DNA of 21,066 nucleotides. Source: Bacillota bacterium (GTDB lineage: Bacteria > Bacillota > Clostridia > Oscillospirales > Acutalibacteraceae). The number at the start of each line of letters is the position of its first letter. The first letter of the stretch is position 1. Of this stretch, positions 15,339 to 21,066 are shown piece by piece. The DNA is taken from positions 1-21,066 of the forward strand of contig JAEWUH010000113.1 in assembly GCA_023397245.1 (NCBI GenBank). Direction: 5' to 3'. Under the pieces are notes generated by a model. That model was not told the DNA's origin and did no database searches. It worked only from the letters and a program-made list of their open reading frames with translations. The position numbers were made by a program, and so were the translations under genes.

Positions 15339-15352
15339 CTCGTGACCATTTA

Positions 15353-16363
15353 TTAATTTACTGCTGACAAAAACTTATCTGTAATTTCAGAGATGCGTTC
15401 CACATTGTTGAGATATATAAAATGTGTTCCGTCCAAAATTTCATATTTTGCCTGAGCTCCAATTCTGGCAAGGTGCTGCTTTTGGTATTCCTGGGGTGTA
15501 ATTTTAATTTGGCTGTTTTTTGCTTCGTATGTCTGTCTGGAAATAATCTTAAAGTATGGAACATTCGCCGGATATGTTAACTTGTTGGCGTCTTTGACAT
15601 AGTCGGTAGTATTTGCAATTTGTTCTAAAGTGTTATCGTTCATAGAAAATCCGGCATAATAGATCATGTCACTTATTTCTTTTTCTGTATAGCCCATAGA
15701 AAGCAAGTTGTTTTTATTGGAAGCTATAGATGCCGCAATAGAAGTGAATCCTATGGTTTGCTGGAACTTAGCCATACCAAGTAATGATTTCACAAAGCCC
15801 GGCGTATCATCGCCAATATAAGCCGTAGAGGTTCCATCCAGAGATAAAATCGCTTTCACTTCATTAGGATATTCTGAAGCATAGTATTCACTGTATACAC
15901 TTGATATCGAGTGAGGCATTAAAATATAAGGAGCTTCTATCATGGCATTTTTCAATGCCGCGCGAATTTCATTCACATAGTTTCCACAAGTTCTTGCTCT
16001 CTGCGTTTGACTACTGAATCCGACACCAAAATACTCAACGCAAACCACAGTATAATTTTTACTCAGTCTGCGCATAAGTGGACCGAAATCAGCAGATGGA
16101 AGTGCAACACCCATACTAGGAAGCAAAACGACTGTTTTTTTGCCGCTTCCCATTTTATAAACGTGCATTTTTCCGTCATAAACATGAACCATCTCTCCGT
16201 ATGGCTTTATATCTTCCTTTTTACCCTTAAAATATGCTGCGTGCAGAACCGTGCCAATCAGCATACACACAGCAGTCACTGCAAGAATAATTCCCAATAT
16301 CGTCATGATTTTCCTACCTCTTTTCTGTCTTGGCGTAATTTCCGTATTGTTAATCGCTTTCAT
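15353..16363 (-). CDS. Membrane-anchored alpha/beta hydrolase
   Basis: The 336-residue protein has one N-terminal membrane segment (about residues 19-41, MTILGIILAVTAVCMLIGTV) with positive charges before it, so the catalytic domain should be outside the cytoplasm. The fold is shown by VVLLPSMGVALPSADFGPL (about 78-96), YTVVCVEYFGVGFSS (104-118) and a late histidine, H314 in LDGTHFIY. The nucleophile elbow reads MPHSISS with S152 as likely nucleophile; both glycines of the usual GxSxG are replaced. Substrate is unknown. The ATG at 16363 is preferred to the upstream in-frame codon at 16432 because it follows the regulator gene by 4 bp. The two are one operon. Confidence 0.85.
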   Translation of the reverse strand: MKAINNTEITPRQKRGRKIMTILGIILAVTAVCMLIGTVLHAAYFKGKKEDIKPYGEMVHVYDGKMHVYKMGSGKKTVVLLPSMGVALPSADFGPLMRRLSKNYTVVCVEYFGVGFSSQTQRARTCGNYVNEIRAALKNAMIEAPYILMPHSISSVYSEYYASEYPNEVKAILSLDGTSTAYIGDDTPGFVKSLLGMAKFQQTIGFTSIAASIASNKNNLLSMGYTEKEISDMIYYAGFSMNDNTLEQIANTTDYVKDANKLTYPANVPYFKIISRQTYEAKNSQIKITPQEYQKQHLARIGAQAKYEILDGTHFIYLNNVERISEITDKFLSAVN

Positions 16364-16367
16364 GATT

Positions 16368-16877
16368 TCACTTCTCACCTGGAACAGATACGATTGCAAT
16401 ATCTCTAGCTTTTCTTCCCTCTGAAAATTCAAAATTATACTTGATAATCAGTTCTCTTAATTCCAGTAAAAACTGATCAAACTCCTCGTCAGTCGTCATC
16501 AGTATTGTACTGTTCAAAAATATTTTATCTTTTGCAGGATCAGGATATTGACCGTTAAAATATTTTTGAATCATCATATATTTGTTCATTAAAAAAGCAA
16601 ACGCATTTTGGGCTGCGTTTTCCAACGTATTGTGTTTCATTATCTCCTCGATATTTAAAGCGAGTGTTCTCTCAAGACTTCCTCTGACCTTCTGTTCGGA
16701 AATGACCGACAGAACATCATTATCCAGCAAAATTCTAATATGGCGGTATAAAGTAGTACGCGGAATATCATTGATTTTTTCGCAAATTTCTGTCGCAGTC
16801 ATATTTTGTTTTACAGCAAGTGTCTGAATAATTCTCATCCGTACCGGATTTAATAGAACGTCATTAATCTCTTTCAT
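16368..16877 (-). CDS. Winged-helix (ArsR/HTH_20-like) transcriptional regulator
   Basis: The 169-residue protein has an N-terminal winged helix (about residues 1-80): LNPVRMRIIQTLAVKQNMTA starts the domain, then EICEKINDIPRTTLYRHIRILLDNDVL is the helix-turn-helix, as in ArsR-like and HTH_20 regulators. The C-terminal half is helical (NAAQNAFAFLMNKYMM) and may form the dimer or ligand-binding part. No metal-binding cysteine pair like that of classical ArsR is present. The ATG at 16877 follows GGAGGTG and is preferred to the upstream codon at 16934. It is the first gene of an operon with the hydrolase, whose expression it probably controls. A direct repeat at 16887-16905 next to its promoter is a candidate operator. 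Confidence 0.88.
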   Translation of the reverse strand: MKEINDVLLNPVRMRIIQTLAVKQNMTATEICEKINDIPRTTLYRHIRILLDNDVLSVISEQKVRGSLERTLALNIEEIMKHNTLENAAQNAFAFLMNKYMMIQKYFNGQYPDPAKDKIFLNSTILMTTDEEFDQFLLELRELIIKYNFEFSEGRKARDIAIVSVPGEK

Positions 16878-16886
16878 AAAGCACCT

Positions 16887-16905
16887 CCAATTAGTTCCAT
16901 TAGTT
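16887..16905 (-). promoter_or_regulatory. Direct repeat, candidate operator of the regulator gene
   Basis: On the minus strand AACTAATGG (16905-16897) is followed immediately by AACTAATTGG (16896-16887). The pair sits between the candidate -10 box and the ribosome site of the regulator gene, where a repressor would block transcription. No experimental support can be given. Confidence 0.35.
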
Positions 16906-16934
16906 ATAATGATACCATATGTGGAATAAGTCAA
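16906..16934 (-). promoter_or_regulatory. Sigma-A promoter of the regulator-hydrolase operon
   Basis: On the minus strand TTGACT (16934-16929) is followed after 17 bp by CATTAT (16911-16906). The distance to the ATG at 16877 is about 29 bp. The -35 box is a five-of-six match. Confidence 0.55.
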
Positions 16935-17032
16935 GTAAAAAAAATAACCTTTATTTACTTAACCACCTCGTCTACGCAAGCGAAGAAGGGAAAAAGTCCT
17001 TAGAGGAATGGAAAAAATTAACAATCGACTAA
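16919..17032 (+). other. Coding-like short frame in a 404-bp gap, unidentified
   Basis: The 404-bp gap between the regulator (16877) and the transporter (17282) holds no clear gene. A 37-codon plus-strand frame ending TAA at 17030-17032 reads NNLYLLNHLVYASEEGKKSL then EEWKKLTID, which looks like a protein C-terminus. Its only ATG (16919) has no ribosome site and lies inside the promoter of the regulator, so a 3' remnant is more likely than a gene. The rest of the gap holds the palindrome, terminator and inverted repeat listed separately. Confidence 0.25.
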
Positions 17033-17035
17033 AGT

Positions 17036-17097
17036 GAAATATAATTAACGCCTTCTATCATTGTCCATTTATGATAAGGGGCGTTAAATTATATTTC
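17036..17097. repeat. 62-bp imperfect palindrome
   Basis: gaaatataattaacgcc (17036-17052) is the inverse complement of ggcgttaaattatatttc (17080-17097) apart from one extra base. Inside it a second pair, tatcat (17056-17061) and atgata (17071-17076), continues the stem. The result is a nearly complete 62-nt hairpin. It has no T run, so it is not a standard terminator. It could be a small non-autonomous mobile repeat or a regulatory RNA structure. Only one copy is present in this window. Confidence 0.75.
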
Positions 17098-17126
17098 AGG
17101 AGCTAATATGGTTTGTTTTACAAGCA

Positions 17127-17160
17127 TAGAAAAGCCCTCCAAACCCGCAGGCCTGGAGGG
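17127..17160 (-). terminator. Rho-independent terminator of the MFS transporter gene
   Basis: Read on the minus strand, CCCTCCAGGCC and GGTTTGGAGGG form an 11-bp stem (two G-U pairs) with a TGCG tetraloop, followed by CTTTTCT. It lies about 120 bp after the transporter stop at 17282. Confidence 0.8.
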
Positions 17161-17187
17161 TGTATATCGTGAAAGCATGGAGAGAGA

Positions 17188-17220
17188 CCCGCCAAACTTA
17201 CATTTTTTTTGTTGGGCGGG
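17188..17220. repeat. Inverted repeat downstream of the MFS gene
   Basis: cccgcc (17188-17193) and ggcggg (17215-17220) pair, with aac/gtt continuing the stem past one mismatch, around a loop that contains eight T residues. No T run follows on either strand beyond the loop. It may assist the terminator at 17127-17160 or be a separate RNA structure. Confidence 0.5.
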
Positions 17221-17281
17221 AACCTATTTGCAGTACTTTTGAGTGGTAAATCATAACAAATGAGACGTAGAACAACTTGCT

Positions 17282-18703
17282 TTATACATCTTCGCTTTGT
17301 GCATATCTTTTTTTGATCTTTATTAGGACAGAAAAAATTCCGAGGACGCCTAATGCCGTCATTATTACGAAAGTCAAGTGAATGCTCTTCAAAAAGTCCG
17401 GGAAAATCTTCGATGCAATTTGCGAATTCCCGATATAGGCCGTAAGACACATTGTGGCTATTGCCATACAAATCATTTGGCCTATATTTCTCATGGTAGC
17501 GAGAATCCCTGACGCCACCCCGTATGACTGCTTTTCAACTGAGTTCATAACAGTATTCTGATTCGGAGATATGAAGAAAGCGCACCCGAGACCCTCGAAA
17601 ATCAGGCTGATAATGATATAGATCAAAGGGGTATGATCCCCTATGAATATCAAAAGGATAAGCCCGATACAATTCAATGCCATGCCGATACATGCCACTT
17701 TCCTTGACTCCATTCTGTCAGAGAGTCTTCCTGCGATAGGAGAAAATACCGCCTGCAGCAAAGGCTGTGTGATAAGAACAATTCCAGCATACTGGGGACT
17801 TAAGCCGCTGATGTATTGTAAGTAAAGGCTCAAGATATAACTGATGACAAAGATAATGCCATAATTAATCAACGCGGCAATGATTGAAAAAATAAAAATA
17901 CGGTTTCCTTTGAAAAGCGACAGGTTCACAACGGGGCTTTCTGTTTTTGATGCCCATACTGCGAATAAAACGACTCCGACAATACCCGCGATCAGCAATA
18001 TTAAACCGTATGCTCTCTGAAGAAATGTAAAGCCGCAAAGCAGTAGAATCAGAGAAATACAATATATCAGGGTACCGCCTATATCATATTTCTCACCTTT
18101 TGCTTCCGTCCACTCTGTTTTCATAAATTTCAAAACGGTAAATAGAATGACCAGCCCGAGCAGAGTGCAAAACACAAAAATACTTCTCCACCCAAAATGT
18201 TCTGTCAGTATTCCTCCCAGTGTCGGTCCGGCCGACATTCCCACATAACTTGTGATTCCTATCATTCCAAGGGCTTTTCCTCTTTCTCCGCTGGGGTACA
18301 CTGAACTGATAATGGCAATTCCCGTACTGGATAACATACAACCGCCAACGCCCTGTAATATTCGTAAAACTATCAACTGCCATCCTGATTGCGTGAAAAC
18401 GCACAGAAGAGAACTGACTGTGAGAAGTACGACGCCCCAGAAAAAAATCCGTTTCCTTCCGTATATATCCGCCGCTCTGCCAAACGGGACAAGGAAGACT
18501 GCCGCAGCCAGCAAATATGCCGTGGATATCCAACTCAGGGAGGCGGCGCTCATGCCAAACTCTTTTCCTAATACGGGAAGCGCAACGTTTACTGACGAAC
18601 TCAAAAACGTTGGCAGCAGTGCGGAAACCATAATTGAAAATAATATTGGCCGATTTGCTGTATCGTTATTTTTGATTGCTGATTCTGAATGATTCAAATG
18701 CAT
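17282..18703 (-). CDS. MFS efflux transporter, DHA2 (14-TM, EmrB/QacA-like) family
   Basis: The 473-residue protein has the length and spacing of hydrophobic segments of 14-helix drug/H+ antiporters. The loop after helix 2 carries the MFS motif FGRAADIYGRKRIF (about 74-87). A typical motif C region, ITSYVGMSAGPTLGGILTE (about 149-167), supports an exporter, and a second GRLSDRMESRK loop occurs near residue 324. The substrate is probably an antibiotic, dye or other toxic compound but cannot be read from sequence. The ATG at 18703 is only 2 nt from its AGGAG; a TTG two codons later (18697) is spaced 8 nt and may be the true start. Followed by a strong terminator. Confidence 0.92.
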   Translation of the reverse strand: MHLNHSESAIKNNDTANRPILFSIMVSALLPTFLSSSVNVALPVLGKEFGMSAASLSWISTAYLLAAAVFLVPFGRAADIYGRKRIFFWGVVLLTVSSLLCVFTQSGWQLIVLRILQGVGGCMLSSTGIAIISSVYPSGERGKALGMIGITSYVGMSAGPTLGGILTEHFGWRSIFVFCTLLGLVILFTVLKFMKTEWTEAKGEKYDIGGTLIYCISLILLLCGFTFLQRAYGLILLIAGIVGVVLFAVWASKTESPVVNLSLFKGNRIFIFSIIAALINYGIIFVISYILSLYLQYISGLSPQYAGIVLITQPLLQAVFSPIAGRLSDRMESRKVACIGMALNCIGLILLIFIGDHTPLIYIIISLIFEGLGCAFFISPNQNTVMNSVEKQSYGVASGILATMRNIGQMICMAIATMCLTAYIGNSQIASKIFPDFLKSIHLTFVIMTALGVLGIFSVLIKIKKRYAQSEDV

Positions 18704-18841
18704 ATCTCCTAACAGTAAAAGTACTTTCGCAAAAAGGATTCAGTAAGTTTGCCTCTATCTTAAATCTTTTGATTTTATCTGTCTCAGGATAAACCCTAAA
18801 CGACAATCCCAGGAAAACATATGTAGTATAAAAGAGCAGGC

Positions 18842-19474
18842 TTATCCCAAACATATGACCTGCGCGTTTTCGTGAATCCTGCGGTATTCAACAAGGCTGG
18901 CAACAGTTATGATCTTCAGTTCATGTTTTCGAGAAAAATCCATAAGCTGCGGAGTCCTTGCCATTGTTCCATCCGCGTTCATAATCTCACAAATCATGCC
19001 TGCGGGATAAAGGCCGGCAAGTTTGCATAAGTCAACCGCCGCTTCTGTATGCCCCGCACGCGTAAAAATGCCGCCGTCTTTTGCAATCAGGGGAAATACA
19101 TGGCCGGGTTTTGTAAACGAATCCGCACCGGCATTTATGTTTGGCAGTTCCCTTACGGTAAGTGCCCTGTCAAATGCGGAAATACCTGTTGTGCAGCTTA
19201 TATGATCAATCGAAACTGTAAAAGCCGTACCCATATGTTCTCTGTTTGTCTGAACCATAGCTGGCAATTCCAGTTCTTTCGCACGGTCCTGGGTGATCGG
19301 TGCGCAAATAAGTCCTCTCGCCCAGGTTGCCATGAAATTTACACTTTCGGGGGTGACTTTTTCGGCTGCAATGAAAAGATCCCCTTCATTTTCCCTGCCC
19401 TCGTCATCAACTATAATGATCATTCCCCCGGTCTTAATATCTTCAAGCGCTTCTGCTACAGAATTAAAATTCAT
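18842..19474 (-). CDS. ribB: 3,4-dihydroxy-2-butanone-4-phosphate synthase RibB
   Basis: RibB converts ribulose 5-phosphate to formate and the four-carbon unit used to build the riboflavin ring. The 210-residue protein has the family motifs in order: DDEGRENEGDL (23-33, with metal-binding E28/E30), D90-H91, TTGISAFDRA (95-104), KPGHVFPL (122-129) and RAGHTEAAVDL (139-149, with metal ligand H142). It ends after the RibB domain, so it lacks the GTP cyclohydrolase II half found in the common Firmicute RibBA fusion. No other rib gene is in the window. The ATG at 19474, 8 nt after GGAG, is preferred to the in-frame codon at 19507. Confidence 0.96.
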   Translation of the reverse strand: MNFNSVAEALEDIKTGGMIIIVDDEGRENEGDLFIAAEKVTPESVNFMATWARGLICAPITQDRAKELELPAMVQTNREHMGTAFTVSIDHISCTTGISAFDRALTVRELPNINAGADSFTKPGHVFPLIAKDGGIFTRAGHTEAAVDLCKLAGLYPAGMICEIMNADGTMARTPQLMDFSRKHELKIITVASLVEYRRIHENAQVICLG

Positions 19475-19630
19475 AGGATATCTCCCTTTTAATATGCGGA
19501 TTGTCATTCAATTTGGACATAGATTGGCACAGGATTTAGCGATATCCACCGTATGTAATCGCTGGATAAAACGGAACCGCCAGTCAAACTTTCGCTCCTT
19601 ATTTGGCTAGCGATTCTTTATCAATTTTAA
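19475..19630 (-). promoter_or_regulatory. Structured ribB upstream region with alternative hairpins
   Basis: In this 156-bp gap on the minus strand, TATCCA pairs with TGGATA, and AGCGAT pairs with ATCGCT. The two pairs interlock (within about 19537-19566), so they cannot both form. That layout can serve as a regulatory switch. I do not see the conserved blocks of an FMN riboswitch and see no T run. A short coding-like frame also crosses the region, so the pairing may be incidental. Confidence 0.3.
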
Positions 19631-20053
19631 TCAGTTACAACGTTTTTTACAGCAAGCGTTGCACTCCAGTTTCTCAAACGGTAAGTCATTTCGTTCCTTA
19701 TAATTGTTTATTGCTGCATTTACTGCCTCTTCGGCAAGAACTGAACAGTGCATTTTAATCGGCGGCAAGCCGTCGAGTGCTTCGGCAACCACTGCGTTTG
19801 TAACCCTAAGCGCTTCTTCAATAGTTTTACCTTTTATTAATTCGGTTGCCATGCTGCTTGTCGCGATTGCGGCTCCACAGCCAAAGGTTCTGAATTTTGC
19901 GTCCCTAATGATACCGTTTTCAATTTTCAAGTACATCTTCATAATATCGCCGCACTGAGGATTGCCAACTTCACCGATTCCATCAGCATTTTCTATAATT
20001 CCGACATTCCTCGGATTCATAAAATGATCCATAACTTTTTCACTATACTGCAT
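19631..20053 (-). CDS. NifU/IscU-type iron-sulfur cluster scaffold with extra C-terminal cysteines
   Basis: This 140-residue scaffold receives sulfur from the desulfurase encoded just upstream and assembles [Fe-S] clusters for transfer to apoproteins. The three scaffold cysteines are C34 (NPQCGD, with D36), C59 (FGCGAAIATSS) and C103 (KMHCSV). The C-terminus adds a second cysteine group, CNACCKKRC (C131, C134, C135, C139), beyond the core IscU fold. The ATG at 20053 is chosen because it gives the standard start MQYSEKVMDHF. The gene overlaps the desulfurase by 11 bp, so the two are translationally coupled. No hscA, hscB or fdx is seen, so this is a minimal two-gene clostridial-type arrangement. 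Confidence 0.95.
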   Translation of the reverse strand: MQYSEKVMDHFMNPRNVGIIENADGIGEVGNPQCGDIMKMYLKIENGIIRDAKFRTFGCGAAIATSSMATELIKGKTIEEALRVTNAVVAEALDGLPPIKMHCSVLAEEAVNAAINNYKERNDLPFEKLECNACCKKRCN

Positions 20054-21066
20054 AGGTCCCATCCCTTTCCGTAACATCCTCGCATAAGGGTGACATTGCC
20101 CGAAGCCTTTGCACGATAGCCAGAAGAGTTTCTGTTAAATAATCTACATCCTCCTGTGTGTTTTCTTCTCCAAACGTAAATCTCATGGATCCGTTTACCA
20201 TGTCGGGCGGTACACCGATGGCGAGTATGACATGGGAAGGATCAAGTGAACCAGATGAACAAGCAGAACCCGTTGACGAAGCGATCCCCTTCATATCAAG
20301 CATAAGCGATACGGATTCGCCCTCAATGAATTCGAATGAAAAGTTAACGTTCCCCGGCAATCTTTTCGTTCTGTGCCCGTTCAGCTTTACATAAGGAATT
20401 TTCTTTAAGATCTCGTCGATTGTTCTGTCACGCAATGCAATAAGTTTTTGGCTGTATTCTTCAATATTGTTGGTGGCTATTTCAATAGCGGTACCGAGTC
20501 CAACGATAGCCGGCACGTTCTCGGTTCCGGCTCTGCGGCTTCTTTCCTGGTCACCTCCGTGTATAAACGGATTGATTTTTACACCTTTCCTGATATACAG
20601 AACGCCGATTCCCTTAGGCCCATAAAATTTATGAGCGGACAAAGACAGAAGATCAATATTCATATCCGCCACATTAATCGGTACATTTCCTACCGCCTGC
20701 ACTGCATCTGTGTGGAAGTATATTTTTTTTGCCCTTGCCAGTTTTCCGATTTCAGCAATCGGTTGTATAGTACCAATCTCATTGTTTGCAAACATAATGG
20801 ATATTAAAATAGTATTGGGCCTGATTGCCTCTTCAACCTGCTGTGGGGTCACCATGCCATATTCATCCACGGGCAGGTATGTCACTTCATAACCATTCTT
20901 CTCAAGATACTTGCAAGCATTCAGGACAGCGTGATGTTCAATAGATGTTGTGATAATATGATTTCCCTTATGCTTATTGGCATCTGCGATACCTTTGATC
21001 GCCCAATTGTCCGCTTCTGATCCGGATGCTGTGAAAAATACTTCTTCCTGCCGCGCTCCTAAAGCT
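20043..21066 (-). CDS. Cysteine desulfurase NifS/IscS, N-terminus outside the window
   Basis: This PLP enzyme of aminotransferase class V takes sulfur from L-cysteine, giving alanine and a persulfide used for Fe-S cluster assembly. The window holds 340 residues of an open frame that continues past the right edge; about 50-60 N-terminal residues are missing. Visible motifs are FTASGSEADNWAIKG and SIEHHAVL (PLP and substrate contacts), the PLP lysine in SLSAHKFYGPKGIGVLYIRKG, split as SAHK and FYGPKG, and the mobile-loop catalytic cysteine in STGSACSSGSLDPSH. The ACSSG loop places it in group I (NifS/IscS). The translationally coupled NifU/IscU gene confirms its role. The choice between the nifS and iscS names cannot be made here. 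Confidence 0.96.
   Translation of the reverse strand, partial: ALGARQEEVFFTASGSEADNWAIKGIADANKHKGNHIITTSIEHHAVLNACKYLEKNGYEVTYLPVDEYGMVTPQQVEEAIRPNTILISIMFANNEIGTIQPIAEIGKLARAKKIYFHTDAVQAVGNVPINVADMNIDLLSLSAHKFYGPKGIGVLYIRKGVKINPFIHGGDQERSRRAGTENVPAIVGLGTAIEIATNNIEEYSQKLIALRDRTIDEILKKIPYVKLNGHRTKRLPGNVNFSFEFIEGESVSLMLDMKGIASSTGSACSSGSLDPSHVILAIGVPPDMVNGSMRFTFGEENTQEDVDYLTETLLAIVQRLRAMSPLCEDVTERDGTYAV

Noticed and set aside
17108..17242. A 44-codon plus-strand ORF starting MVCFTSIEKPSKPAG with an AGGAG 5 nt upstream
   Set aside because: Its body consists of the MFS terminator hairpin and a second inverted repeat, so its sequence is explained by RNA structure rather than coding.
19507..19612. 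Coding-like minus-strand frame reading PNKERKFDWRFRFIQRLHTV before ribB
   Set aside because: It is only about 33 codons long with no start codon or ribosome site, and I recognise no family.
19475..19630. FMN riboswitch upstream of ribB, suggested by a GACTGGCGGT string resembling part of the aptamer
   Set aside because: The other conserved aptamer blocks are absent.

Overview
The window looks like a chromosomal segment of a low-to-moderate-GC Gram-positive bacterium, most likely a member of the Clostridia. The reasons are the Firmicute-type Shine-Dalgarno sequences (AGGAG/GGAGG), a clostridial-style NifS/NifU pair, a CmpB-family membrane protein, a two-gene Ku/LigD end-joining system and a type I-C CRISPR-Cas locus. 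I cannot name the genus from sequence alone. Nearly all genes are on the minus strand; ku is the only confident plus-strand gene.

Positions 1-9668 are a complete subtype I-C CRISPR-Cas locus read right to left: cas3, cas5, cas8c, cas7, cas4, cas1, cas2, a leader, and an array of 22 identical 33-bp repeats that runs off the left edge of the window. The genes are tightly packed, with ATGA overlaps at cas8c/cas7 and cas4/cas1, so they form one operon. A well-placed internal ribosome site inside cas8c (ATG at 4900) very probably produces the separate small subunit Cas11c. Cas4, Cas1 and Cas2 acquire spacers. Cas5 should cut the repeat hairpin to make crRNA. Cas5, Cas7, Cas8c and Cas11 form Cascade, and Cas3 degrades the target. 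One leader-distal spacer is duplicated.

Positions 9722-11466 hold two membrane-protein genes: an isoprenylcysteine/phospholipid-methyltransferase-like protein just upstream of cas3, and a CmpB-type putative ABC-transporter membrane protein. A strong hairpin terminator lies between them. The 317-bp gap after them contains a coding-like remnant with an in-frame stop.

Positions 11784-15338 hold divergent ligD and ku. LigD has the order phosphoesterase-ligase-polymerase. The two proteins make a bacterial non-homologous end-joining system. The ligD upstream region has a good match to a forespore sigma-G promoter, which would fit a spore-associated repair role. A 35-codon hydrophobic ORF follows ku.

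Positions 15353-18703 hold a winged-helix regulator with a membrane-anchored alpha/beta hydrolase in one operon, then a non-coding stretch with two large hairpins and a strong terminator, then a 14-TM-type DHA2 drug-efflux transporter. Positions 18842-21066 hold ribB (DHBP synthase, riboflavin pathway), a NifU/IscU scaffold with an extra C-terminal cysteine cluster, and a NifS/IscS cysteine desulfurase that runs off the right edge.

Nothing here is plainly a new system. The points most worth following up are the Cas11c internal start, the duplicated spacer, the nested inverted repeats in the leader, the candidate sigma-G promoter on ligD, and the unexplained palindromes and remnant ORFs in the gaps.
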